A DNA stretch of 25,730 nucleotides from RGIG3077 sp045541475 (GCA_045541475.1 JAZQJI010000044.1:1-25730), one strand, 5' to 3'. Shown: positions 15,838-22,200, counted from the stretch's first letter. A program made the numbers and translations. The notes: generated by a model not told the origin, from the letters alone.

Positions 15838-15857
15838 CAGCCGACAGCAGTCGGCTG
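15838..15857 (-). terminator. Hairpin after the tRNA gene
   Basis: CAGCCGAC and GTCGGCTG (8 bp) enclose a 4-base loop, 13 bases past the tRNA CCA end on the - strand. The T's after it are scattered, so it may terminate or guide 3' processing. Confidence 0.5.
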
Positions 15858-15870
15858 CACCTGATCGGGC

Positions 15871-15945
15871 TGGTCCGCCCGACAGGAATTGAACCTGCGC
15901 ACCCACGGTCGGAGCGTGGTGCTCTATCCACTGAGCTACGGGCGG
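15871..15945 (-). tRNA. tRNA-Arg, anticodon CCG
   Basis: The - strand folds into a full cloverleaf: a 7-bp acceptor stem CCGCCCG/CGGGCGG, D arm GCTC/GAGC, anticodon stem CCACG/CGTGG with loop CTCCGAC (anticodon CCG, reads CGG), a 4-base variable loop, a T arm GCAGG/CCTGT (one G.U) with loop TTCAATT, discriminator A and an encoded CCA. The total is 75 bases. An apparent ORF of 69 codons on the + strand across this region is an artefact. Confidence 0.96.
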
Positions 15946-15973
15946 GTGTTAATAAATATTATATCATATATTC

Positions 15974-16002
15974 TTGCTTTTTTCAAGTATATTTGCTATA
16001 AT
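15974..16002 (+). promoter_or_regulatory. Sigma-A promoter of the NlpC/P60-like gene
   Basis: TTGCTT (15974-15979) and TATAAT (15997-16002) are 17 bases apart, 31 bases before the ATG. A second TATAAT overlaps just downstream (16004-16009). Confidence 0.65.
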
Positions 16003-16033
16003 GTATAATAGAAATCTTATGGAGTGGTAAGGA

Positions 16034-16594
16034 ATGTCCAATTCAATATATCTTGTTTTTTCAAATACAAGTACCTATGTTGCAAAAATGATACGGATAC
16101 TCTCACGCAAGTCATTTTCTCATGTATCAATTGCAAGTGATTCACAGCTTCAGGATATGTATTCATTCTGCCGCAATTACCGCAGGACACCTTTGCCTGC
16201 TACTTTTAATAAAGAAGATATCACCAACGGCACTTTCGGCAAATATATCCCTTGTGAAATATATAAAATCAACCTTTCAGATGAACAGCGCGAAGAATAC
16301 GAAAAAATCATAAACTATTTTATGGAACACAGATGCGAATACGGCTACAATGTTCTTGGCTTGTGCACTATACCGCTTAAGAAAAATATCAAGCGAAAAA
16401 ACAAATACGTTTGCTCTCAATTTGTGGCGCACGTTCTTAATTCACTTGATATTGAACTTGAAAAAGATGTTTTTTTGAATGCACCTGAAGATTTGCGCCA
16501 TTTAGAATGTGCCCAGCTCGTTTACAGAGGCGATTTGCACGAGTTTGTAAAGAAAAAATCCAAGCGTAGAGAATGGAACTCTGCAACAGCTTAA
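16034..16594 (+). CDS. Permuted papain-like (NlpC/P60 superfamily, YiiX-type) protein
   Basis: The 186-residue protein appears to have the circularly permuted papain fold: a His early (His30 in SFSHVSIA), an acidic partner (Glu75 in CEIYKI) and a catalytic Cys late (Cys127 in KYVCSQFVAHVL). Members of this family hydrolyse amide or ester bonds in peptidoglycan or lipids, or act as toxins; the substrate here is unknown. No signal peptide is seen, so the protein should be cytosolic, which is unusual for wall hydrolases. It has its own promoter and GGAGTGG upstream. Its stop overlaps the stop of the convergent small membrane gene by 4 bases. Confidence 0.65.
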   Translation: MSNSIYLVFSNTSTYVAKMIRILSRKSFSHVSIASDSQLQDMYSFCRNYRRTPLPATFNKEDITNGTFGKYIPCEIYKINLSDEQREEYEKIINYFMEHRCEYGYNVLGLCTIPLKKNIKRKNKYVCSQFVAHVLNSLDIELEKDVFLNAPEDLRHLECAQLVYRGDLHEFVKKKSKRREWNSATA

Positions 16595-16923
16595 CCGCTG
16601 AAATAATTAAAAATTATTTCAAAAACCGAAAAAACTATGCTTGAATCATCGGGCAGCAATATTAAATACACAGCGTTTTTATCATCCACATTGCTTAAGC
16701 TTTCAATATCTATATTTTGAGAATAGGCAAGAATGGAAAATTGTGCTTCTCCTTCATCGGTTTTTTGCACAATCGGCAAAGCGAGTGAAGTGTAGTTTAA
16801 TCTGTTGTGTATTCTCACAAATGCGGTAAAAATACCTGCAAATAGAATTATTAAGCAAAACAAAGCCGCCGCAGTAAATGTGACGGCTCTTTTTTGTAGC
16901 TTTTGTCTTTGGATACAATTCAT
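16591..16923 (-). CDS. Small single-pass membrane protein downstream of spoIIP
   Basis: I chose the ATG at 16923 (110 residues), because AGAGGAA lies 8 or so bases before it; a longer form from 16965 would overlap the end of spoIIP. The protein has a basic start, one membrane segment (about 17-37) and a predicted extracytoplasmic domain of about 70 residues (VYLILLPDDSSIVFSVFEIIF). I do not recognise it. It starts 25 bases after the spoIIP stop and is probably in the same operon, so a sporulation role is possible but unproven. Confidence 0.6.
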   Translation of the reverse strand: MNCIQRQKLQKRAVTFTAAALFCLIILFAGIFTAFVRIHNRLNYTSLALPIVQKTDEGEAQFSILAYSQNIDIESLSNVDDKNAVYLILLPDDSSIVFSVFEIIFNYFSG

Positions 16924-16948
16924 TTTTGCGTTCCTCTTTTGTATTATA

Positions 16949-18034
16949 CTATGTATCTGACGCAATTGAAATCAACGCCTGCGAAATTGTATTGCCCAAA
17001 AGGTACCCTGCATATTTTGCCTGCTCAAGCGAATTTGCCGCACTGCCAACCTCAATTACCAAACTACCCGGCGTTATATCCTGATTATATTTCTGATAAT
17101 CAAACAAAATCGGGCGCATCAATTCACTGTAAGTTCTTTCCGTTTTGTTTTGTATAAGACATGCTAACCGAAAATTTTGCATATAATCGGGCATATTCAT
17201 CGTCCCGTCATCACAGCCGGATATTATCATCACCTGCGCCGCCTTCTTTCCGTCAATTTCTGCAACAGGTGCAATTCTTGTGCCGTCAAGTGCTGTTATT
17301 GAATCTCGATGAATATCAAGAACTATCTTGATTGAAGGGTATTGCTCAAGAATATTCTGTATGGTTTCTGCACTGCGCCCGTATGAGCCCGTGTGCGTAG
17401 GGTAATCATGCAGAGTTGTATCATGCACAACGCCTATACCGTTTTCTTCCAAAGCCCTTGAAATTTCATCGCCAACGGCTATCACATTCTGCGTTTTGTC
17501 AGTCGTGCGCGAGTTAAATTCTTCATCATAAAAATAGCTTTCAACGGGCATATAGCTTTCGGTTGCGTGCGTGTGTATAATAAGCACCAACGGCTCGTTG
17601 TTTATATTAATGTCATACTCGGGCAAGAGGTTGCTTTGCGCATAAAGGCATTGAGCAGTTTCGGTGGTTAGATTTTTTACCTGTGCACCGCTTGCAAGCC
17701 GCACAAATGCTCCGCCGTCACCATCGCCGTAGGTAATCTGTCTTATAGTTGCATCGTTTTCACTGCCCTGCACAGCTTCAATATCTTCTATTTGATCAAT
17801 AAAAAGCTTGTGCCAATCATTTTTTGTTTTATCGGGCGCATATTCGCTTATAACATATTTTTTGTTTTCATCATCGCTATTTATGCCAACGTGAACAATA
17901 ACACTTTGTGTGTTTTGCTGATTAGTTTCATCATTTTGACACTTGCGCGCAATATCAAACAAAATCAGAATAAGTGCACACGCCATTGCCGCCAACAACA
18001 CCACAAAAAACACTTTTTTTAAGCTTTTTTTCAT
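16949..18034 (-). CDS. spoIIP: Stage II sporulation protein P, peptidoglycan amidase
   Basis: SpoIIP works with SpoIID and SpoIIM in the mother cell to thin septal peptidoglycan and drive engulfment; it removes stem peptides as a zinc amidase. I chose the ATG at 18034 (361 residues), which has AGGGAG 8 bases upstream and leads straight into a basic N-terminus and one membrane segment (about 8-28). Active-site motifs are HTHATES (His154, His156, Glu159), DIHRDS (His242) and IEVGSAANS (Glu328, the likely catalytic Glu). The family length is right. spoIID or gpr is not adjacent here. Confidence 0.93.
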   Translation of the reverse strand: MKKSLKKVFFVVLLAAMACALILILFDIARKCQNDETNQQNTQSVIVHVGINSDDENKKYVISEYAPDKTKNDWHKLFIDQIEDIEAVQGSENDATIRQITYGDGDGGAFVRLASGAQVKNLTTETAQCLYAQSNLLPEYDININNEPLVLIIHTHATESYMPVESYFYDEEFNSRTTDKTQNVIAVGDEISRALEENGIGVVHDTTLHDYPTHTGSYGRSAETIQNILEQYPSIKIVLDIHRDSITALDGTRIAPVAEIDGKKAAQVMIISGCDDGTMNMPDYMQNFRLACLIQNKTERTYSELMRPILFDYQKYNQDITPGSLVIEVGSAANSLEQAKYAGYLLGNTISQALISIASDT

Positions 18035-18053
18035 AACAGCGCTCCCTTGCGTT

Positions 18054-18098
18054 ATTATATCTTTATGCATATATTTTATGCGTTTGTGTTGCATAAAA
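18054..18098. promoter_or_regulatory. Divergent spoIIP / metallophosphoesterase control region with an inverted repeat
   Basis: On the - strand TATAAT lies at 18054-18059, 20 bases before the spoIIP start, but no -35 fits 17 bases upstream. spoIIP is sigma-E-dependent in B. subtilis; I cannot assign a sigma-E site with confidence. TTTTATGC (18074-18081) and GCATAAAA (18091-18098) form a perfect 8-bp inverted repeat with a 9-base spacer, a possible operator. Confidence 0.35.
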
Positions 18099-18141
18099 AG
18101 AACGGTGTTTTTGTTGATTTTTTAAAGAAAGGAGACAAGCC

Positions 18142-18966
18142 TTGATTGTATTTACAGTTATATCAATTATTCTGCTTTTGATTATAATTACAGAAAATCT
18201 GTGCGTTTTCACAACGCACATAAAGCTTGCGCACAAAAACTGCCCAAGTGAACTTGAAACCAAAAGAATTGCCTTTATTTCTGATTTGCACATAAACAAA
18301 AGCACCAAAACCGCAATGCGTGTGGCAAAAAAAATTAAAGAGCAAAAGCCTGATTATATCTTTATTTCGGGCGATTTTGTAAGCAGACATATAAAAGATA
18401 TTTCGCTTGCAAAGCAGGTTTTGAACGAGCTTTGCAAAATTGCAAGGGTTTACGCCTGCGTTGGCAATCACGAGCTTGATTTGAATAACGATTTATATTT
18501 ACAGCTTTGCAATGCATTTGAAAAAAGCAGTGCTATTCTGCTTGATGATAAATCTGAAATGCTGCTTGAAAACACGAGGATTTACGGCATAAGCTGCAAG
18601 CGTGAATGTTATATAAACCAAAACGGCGGATATTCAAATCTTGCTCAATATAATCTTGAAGATATGCAAAACGCAACACCGAAAAATCATGGTTTTTCCA
18701 TAGTTTTGGCGCACAATCCGCTTTTTTTTGAAACTTATGAAAAATGGGGCGCAGATATTGTTCTTTGCGGTCACATTCACGGCGGTTCGGTACGCATACC
18801 GTTTTTGTGCGGTCTGCTCTCGCCTGAAAGAAAATTCTTCCCCAAATATTCAAGCGGTAAGTACACAAAAAACAATACCATTATGTTTGTTGGCCGAGGC
18901 ATTGCCAAACCGAGAATTTTCTGCCCTAAGCATATTGTTATGATAAATTTTGCAAAAAGCGAATAA
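18142..18966 (+). CDS. Membrane-linked metallophosphoesterase (YaeI-like)
   Basis: The 274-residue protein is a calcineurin-like metallophosphoesterase with all metal motifs: SDLH (Asp48, His50), SGDF (Asp78), GNHE (Asn109, His110), AHNP (His191) and GHIHGG (His211, His213). An N-terminal membrane segment (about 1-24) anchors it. The start is a TTG with AAAGGAG 8 bases upstream. YaeI-like members hydrolyse phosphodiesters and some act in lipid metabolism; the substrate here is unknown. It lies divergent from spoIIP and 64 bases before spoVAC on the same strand. Confidence 0.9.
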   Translation: MIVFTVISIILLLIIITENLCVFTTHIKLAHKNCPSELETKRIAFISDLHINKSTKTAMRVAKKIKEQKPDYIFISGDFVSRHIKDISLAKQVLNELCKIARVYACVGNHELDLNNDLYLQLCNAFEKSSAILLDDKSEMLLENTRIYGISCKRECYINQNGGYSNLAQYNLEDMQNATPKNHGFSIVLAHNPLFFETYEKWGADIVLCGHIHGGSVRIPFLCGLLSPERKFFPKYSSGKYTKNNTIMFVGRGIAKPRIFCPKHIVMINFAKSE

Positions 18967-18984
18967 AACAGCTGCTTTTGCCGA

Positions 18985-19024
18985 ACAATACCTTTTACTA
19001 CGATAAATTATCGAAAGGTGTTGT
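18985..19024 (+). promoter_or_regulatory. Hairpin that sequesters the spoVAC ribosome site
   Basis: An 11-bp stem (18985-18995 with 19014-19024, one G.U) pairs the AAAGG ribosome site of spoVAC with CCTTT upstream. A second stem (CGATA with TATCG, 19001-19013) stacks inside. No T run follows directly. Confidence 0.5.
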
Positions 19025-19030
19025 AAAATT

Positions 19031-19474
19031 ATGAATGTTTCGCAAAACGAATACAGCGAGATGACAAAAAAAGCCTCGCCCAACTCAAAAAGCTACATCA
19101 ACATTCCGTGTGCGTTTGCCATCGGTGGTGCTATTTGCGTTGTGGGCGAGTTTATAAGCAATGTTTTTTCATACTACGGCTTTGAGAAAACGCAAAGCAG
19201 CGCATGGACATCAGTTATATTGGTTGTTTTAAGTGCCATTTTAACGGGTTTGGGTGTGTATGAACGCATTGCAAAGCACGCAGGAGCAGGCACTTTAGTA
19301 CCTATCACGGGCTTTGCAAATGCCGTTGTTTCTCCCGCGCTTGAATTTAAAACCGAAGGCTTTGTTTTGGGCGTGGGCGCAAAGGTGTTTTCAATTGCCG
19401 GGCCCGTTATTCTGTACGGCGTGGGTGCAAGCGTGATTTATGGCATTGTTTATTGGGTTTTGGGTGTGTTTTGA
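19031..19474 (+). CDS. spoVAC: Stage V sporulation protein AC
   Basis: SpoVAC is a membrane protein of the spore inner-membrane channel for calcium dipicolinate uptake and release. The 147-residue protein matches the family length and signature: ERIAKHAGAGTLVPITGFANAVVSPALEFKTEG (positions 78-110, read in parts: GAGTLVPITGFAN and SPALEFKTEG), then GVGAKVF and AGPVILYG, with three to four membrane segments. I assign SpoVAC rather than the related SpoVAE from the ALEFKTEG segment. The usual partners spoVAD and spoVAE do not follow: the next gene is on the other strand. Confidence 0.88.
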   Translation: MNVSQNEYSEMTKKASPNSKSYINIPCAFAIGGAICVVGEFISNVFSYYGFEKTQSSAWTSVILVVLSAILTGLGVYERIAKHAGAGTLVPITGFANAVVSPALEFKTEGFVLGVGAKVFSIAGPVILYGVGASVIYGIVYWVLGVF

Positions 19475-19484
19475 GGGGAATAGG

Positions 19485-19512
19485 AAAGGCTCGCCATTGC
19501 TAGCAAGCCTTT
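19485..19512 (+). terminator. Weak terminator after spoVAC
   Basis: AAAGGCT (19485-19491) pairs with AGCCTTT (19506-19512); the T run is short. Confidence 0.4.
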
Positions 19513-19543
19513 TATCTATATCGTTAGAAGAGCTCGAATCCGT

Positions 19544-20737
19544 TTATGGATATACGTAATTATAGTATTCCATTAAAGCATCCAAATAATCCCATGCCTC
19601 TTCTCCGTTAGCACTAATATAAACAACTGTTCCATCTGTATCATAAATATAATAGAATACATTGCAATGCACCCCAAAATCATTAGCTAAACGGACAGTC
19701 TCCAGACATAAATTATTATATATGGATTCCTGTTCACAATGGAGCTGCTGGGTTTCCTTGGCGCGCTCATAAACCCCACTATCGTATCCAACTAAATCAA
19801 TCAAGTTGTTGTAGTCAGAAAGCATTTGAAATTCTACGGCTATGCCGTCTAATTTGTTGTCGAAATATTGTGAAACGGTAAGGTATTCAGTTCCGTCTTC
19901 GGTTGTATTTACTTCAAAGTATATATCATAAACGCCTTGTTCTCTAAAATATTGAGTCAAGTCTTCACACAATTCATATATATCTTTTGCGGGTAGAGTA
20001 TTATCATCTAAGATATCATCATTCGAATTTTGTTCAGCATCACCAAACGATACATACAACGAACTAACATAACCTGGTTTTCCGTTGTATTCTGTATAAT
20101 ACCATTGCAAATCACCACAATCATAAACTGTTATCGAGCTGCCTTTAGGAATAGTGGTGATGACTTCGGCGTTAGTAGTTGGCGATTCTCGAAGATTAAG
20201 GTTATCGCTTTGCGTATCAACCCATCCTATTCCAACATATGTATAATCTAAAGCCGAACCGATCGTGTCGTTACATATAATACAAGTTTTAGGCTGATTA
20301 AGAGTTGCTTCTTCCCAATCGTGACCCAAAGGTTCTCCCTCTGTAGTTTTGCAAAGAGAGCACATTTTAGGCGAGATGCAAGTTGCGGATTCCCAACTAT
20401 GACCTAACGACTCGCCATCCGTCTTACCGCAACGCGAACATACTTTTGCAGTTGTGCAAGTTGCAACTTGCCAACTATGACCTAAAGACTCTCCGCTTGT
20501 TTTTCCACATTCGCACATTTTCGGTGATGTGCAATCTGCATCCAAATAATTATGCGTATGAGATGTTGTAGTTGAACGAGTTGAATCAGAATAGTTTGAT
20601 TCCGCTTCAAAATTCTCACTTGAAGATGCAGATGAGCTACTAACAGTTTGCGATGTTTCTTCGGAATCTAAGTTCCCACAAGAGCATATTGATAATACTG
20701 TCAGTACAGAGAGAAGTAAGAACAAGCTTCTTTTCAC
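19544..20737 (-). CDS. Lipoprotein with Cys/His repeats and an SH3b domain
   Basis: The 397-residue protein starts with GTG (GGAGGAG lies 10 bases before, inside the end of the upstream gene). A lipoprotein signal ends at Cys20 (ICSC). A Ser/Thr-rich linker leads to four tandem units of about 26 residues (62-161) of the form GHxWxxATCxxPKxCxxCxxTxGExL, a zinc-ribbon-like repeat common in Clostridia surface proteins. A bacterial SH3 domain follows (about 168-230: NLNLRESP, PKGSSITVYD, WYYTEYNGKPGYV), usually a wall-binding module. The last 150 residues match nothing I recognise. The fourth repeat has lost its first Cys. The function is unknown, perhaps wall-attached metal or ligand binding. 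Confidence 0.82.
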   Translation of the reverse strand: MKRSLFLLLSVLTVLSICSCGNLDSEETSQTVSSSSASSSENFEAESNYSDSTRSTTTSHTHNYLDADCTSPKMCECGKTSGESLGHSWQVATCTTAKVCSRCGKTDGESLGHSWESATCISPKMCSLCKTTEGEPLGHDWEEATLNQPKTCIICNDTIGSALDYTYVGIGWVDTQSDNLNLRESPTTNAEVITTIPKGSSITVYDCGDLQWYYTEYNGKPGYVSSLYVSFGDAEQNSNDDILDDNTLPAKDIYELCEDLTQYFREQGVYDIYFEVNTTEDGTEYLTVSQYFDNKLDGIAVEFQMLSDYNNLIDLVGYDSGVYERAKETQQLHCEQESIYNNLCLETVRLANDFGVHCNVFYYIYDTDGTVVYISANGEEAWDYLDALMEYYNYVYP

Positions 20738-20741
20738 GGCA

Positions 20742-20885
20742 TTACTCCTCCGTTTCTTTATTGACTGTTGATTTTTCTCGTTCTTTTTGTACGCATCTCG
20801 GACAAGCTGGATTTCCGTTGTCTAGAAATTGCATTTGAGAACTTTCAATTCGTTCGCCGCAGATTGGACAAGTATTGTCTTTCAT
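20742..20885 (-). CDS. 47-residue zinc-ribbon miniprotein
   Basis: A short - strand frame of 48 codons starts with ATG at 20885 behind a perfect AGGAGG 9 bases upstream and ends 4 bases before the GTG of the lipoprotein gene. It has two Cys pairs, CPICG (residues 6-10) and CPRC (28-31), spaced 18 apart, which fits one treble-clef or zinc-ribbon site. The tail is charged (QKEREKSTVNKETEE). The coupling of its end with the next gene's ribosome site makes an operon near certain. It may be a small zinc-binding regulator, but no DNA-binding helix is evident. Confidence 0.8.
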   Translation of the reverse strand: MKDNTCPICGERIESSQMQFLDNGNPACPRCVQKEREKSTVNKETEE

Positions 20886-20905
20886 TTTTTATATCCTCCT
20901 AAAAT

Positions 20906-20933
20906 AAAAAAGTGCGCAGCCGAGGCTACGCAC
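20906..20933 (-). terminator. Terminator-like hairpin 2 in the leader, just before the AGGAGG
   Basis: On the - strand GTGCGTAGC pairs with GCTGCGCAC (one G.U) around a CTCG loop, followed by six T's and then, 4 bases on, the ribosome site of the miniprotein. Position and form fit an intrinsic terminator within a 5' leader. Confidence 0.7.
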
Positions 20934-20935
20934 CG

Positions 20936-20959
20936 AAAAACGCAGCTCCGATTGCTGCG
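20936..20959 (-). terminator. Terminator-like hairpin 1 in the leader, competing with the long stem
   Basis: CGCAGC and GCTGCG (6 bp) close a 7-base loop and are followed by five T's. The first arm shares CGCAG with the end of the 14-bp outer stem of the leader, so the two cannot form together. Confidence 0.6.
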
Positions 20960-21069
20960 ACACAATTTTCCACGTACTAACAAGTATGCGAAAATAGAGC
21001 ATGCATTTTTACCAAAGATAAAAACACATACTTGTACTTATAATACGTGGTTATTAAATTGTGTCGCAG
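20955..21069 (-). ncRNA. Long rod-like leader RNA, unassigned class
   Basis: A 14-bp perfect inverted repeat (20955-20968 with 21056-21069) encloses a 7-bp repeat (20970-20976 with 21044-21050), a 9-bp repeat (20980-20988 with 21027-21035) and a 6-bp end hairpin (21006-21011 with 21019-21024). These nest to a single rod of about 115 bases, starting within a few bases of the predicted transcription start. It could be a riboswitch-type leader or a separate small RNA ending at hairpin 1. I do not recognise a known family; it has no T-box or purine-riboswitch motif. Confidence 0.6.
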
Positions 21070-21073
21070 TTTC

Positions 21074-21102
21074 ATTATATCATTCCCCGATTCCTTTGTC
21101 AA
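21074..21102 (-). promoter_or_regulatory. Consensus sigma-A promoter of the leader and miniprotein/lipoprotein operon
   Basis: TTGACA (21097-21102) and TATAAT (21074-21079) are separated by exactly 17 bases with TG before the -10, all perfect. Transcription should begin near 21067-21069. Confidence 0.85.
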
Positions 21103-21123
21103 TATTATGTACAATAGAAAATA

Positions 21124-21152
21124 TTGATTTTTGCAAGCATTTGCTATATAAT
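21124..21152 (+). promoter_or_regulatory. Sigma-A promoter of the CxxCxxCC gene
   Basis: TTGATT (21124-21129) and TATAAT (21147-21152) are 17 bases apart, 29 bases before the ATG; divergent from the leader promoter. Confidence 0.7.
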
Positions 21153-21181
21153 AAGTGTGTATAAAAATAAGGAGAATTAAA

Positions 21182-21676
21182 ATGCTCACAAAAATTCTAT
21201 CAAAAAAATCATGCGCCGCTTGCCGCCTGTGCTGTATATTTGACCGCTACGATTTATGGGAAACCCCGAGTATCGAGAACGATTTAAAGGAATATATCAA
21301 ACAGAATATTTCGGATAGTATTGAATATATGCCAAAGGGCGATATGTGGCTGTTTAAAATGAAAGAGGATAAATCCGATGGGCTTTACCGTTGCCCAATG
21401 CTGACCGAAACGGGCTGCATTTTGGGCGATAAAAAGCCGTTTGAATGTGCTATCTGGCCGTATAGAATAATGGAAGTTGAGGGCAGGCGCGCTATATCCA
21501 TTGCGCCGATTTGCGACAGCGTAAACGAACTGCCGCTTGCCACGGTTTTATCGTTTGCAAAGGAAATAGCACCGAAAATTTTTGATTATGCCGATAAAAA
21601 TCCGGGTATAGTCAAAGCCTATGATGGAACCTACCCCGTTTTGTTTTTTGAAAACGATTTTAAAAAACAAGCGTAA
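21182..21676 (+). CDS. CxxCxxCC (YkgJ-type) metal-binding protein
   Basis: The protein begins at ATG 21182 (164 residues) behind AAGGAG 7 bases away; an upstream in-frame GTG would lie almost on the -10. It has the zinc- or iron-chelating pattern of the YkgJ family: Cys11, Cys14, Cys17, Cys18 near the start, then Cys71 (RCPML), Cys79 (GCILG) and Cys89 (ECAIWPYRI). The family binds a metal or an Fe-S cluster and its role is unknown. It is soluble. Its last 17 bases overlap the convergent gene's end. Confidence 0.8.
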   Translation: MLTKILSKKSCAACRLCCIFDRYDLWETPSIENDLKEYIKQNISDSIEYMPKGDMWLFKMKEDKSDGLYRCPMLTETGCILGDKKPFECAIWPYRIMEVEGRRAISIAPICDSVNELPLATVLSFAKEIAPKIFDYADKNPGIVKAYDGTYPVLFFENDFKKQA

Positions 21677-21917
21677 CAATTGCATAAACAACACCAAAGC
21701 CGCAGCCTGATGCAAACGCTAACATAAGCGTTTTAAGCGATATTATGCGGCTTTTTTTGTAGGGAATTATGTTGTTTATATAATGCTGCGCTTCCTGTGC
21801 AAGCGCTTTTGATGAAAAATCCTGCATGGAAGGCTTTACATACAACACCGCTTTTTCAAAAAATGCGCTGTTTGTACTGTTAATCTCCACAATCTGCTTG
21901 TTTACGCCCTTTATCAT
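21660..21917 (-). CDS. Small protein with a C-terminal membrane helix
   Basis: The 85-residue protein starts with GAGAGG 8 bases upstream. The first 55 residues are soluble and mixed (NKQIVEINSTNSAFFEKAVL), the end is a membrane helix (about 62-85). I recall similar MIKGxNxxIxE starts in Clostridia, but give no function. It overlaps the convergent YkgJ-type gene by 17 bases, and the terminator of that gene lies inside it. Confidence 0.6.
   Translation of the reverse strand: MIKGVNKQIVEINSTNSAFFEKAVLYVKPSMQDFSSKALAQEAQHYINNIIPYKKSRIISLKTLMLAFASGCGFGVVYAIVTLVF
21696..21758 (+). terminator. Terminator of the YkgJ-type gene inside the opposite gene
   Basis: AAAGCCGCA (21696-21704) pairs with TGCGGCTTT (21746-21754); within lies a second hairpin (AAACGCT with AGCGTTT) and seven T's end the unit. 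Confidence 0.7.
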
Positions 21918-22034
21918 TTCAAAAACCTCTCACTTAATTTATCGTTGCGATAATATTATGGGCGGCTTTGTTTTCACCTATACATTTTGTATTATCTTTT
22001 GCCGATATTTAAATTATTGCGCCAAATTTTACTT

Positions 22035-22080
22035 TTGAAAAACTTGAATTTGTTGAAAACTTCGTTGAAAAGGTTGAAAA
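22035..22080. repeat. TTGAAAA direct-repeat cluster in a 280-base non-coding stretch
   Basis: Between 21918 and 22200 I see no gene. A run of TTGAAAA or near copies starts at 22035, 22044, 22053, 22065 and 22074, with spacings of 9, 9, 12 and 9; a sixth lies at 22118. GTTGAAAA is close to a degenerate DnaA box in reverse, but the match is weak. Confidence 0.4.
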
Positions 22081-22200
22081 CCCCACAAATCCGCACATCG
22101 CTTTCACACGCTAAATGTTGAAACTTGCAGAGCAAAAATATACTTTCAGTAAGCTAAATTTCGACATTATTTTTTACAAAATTTTCTGTATGATATATGC

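Noticed and set aside
15792..16001. A 69-codon + strand frame
   Set aside because: It crosses the tRNA-Arg gene on the other strand; such frames in tRNA genes are common database artefacts.
16921..16965. A longer start for the gene after spoIIP (ATG at 16965)
   Set aside because: It would overlap the end of spoIIP, while the ATG at 16923 has a ribosome site at good distance. The TATAAT between them (16943-16948) has no -35 and is treated as chance.
20955..21069. A MITE or insertion element formed by the 14-bp inverted repeat
   Set aside because: No target-site duplication is seen at the ends, and a perfect promoter sits exactly at one arm, which fits a transcribed RNA better.
20977..21091. 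A Tyr-rich leader peptide on the - strand (ATG near 21078, TYYKYKY) as the cause of attenuation
   Set aside because: Its ATG lies on the -10 box of the perfect promoter, so the transcript from that promoter would lack it. It would need an unseen upstream promoter. Four Tyr in seven codons is striking but may be chance.
22035..22080. A CRISPR array
   Set aside because: The repeats are 7 bases long at 9-12 base steps, far too short, with no spacers.
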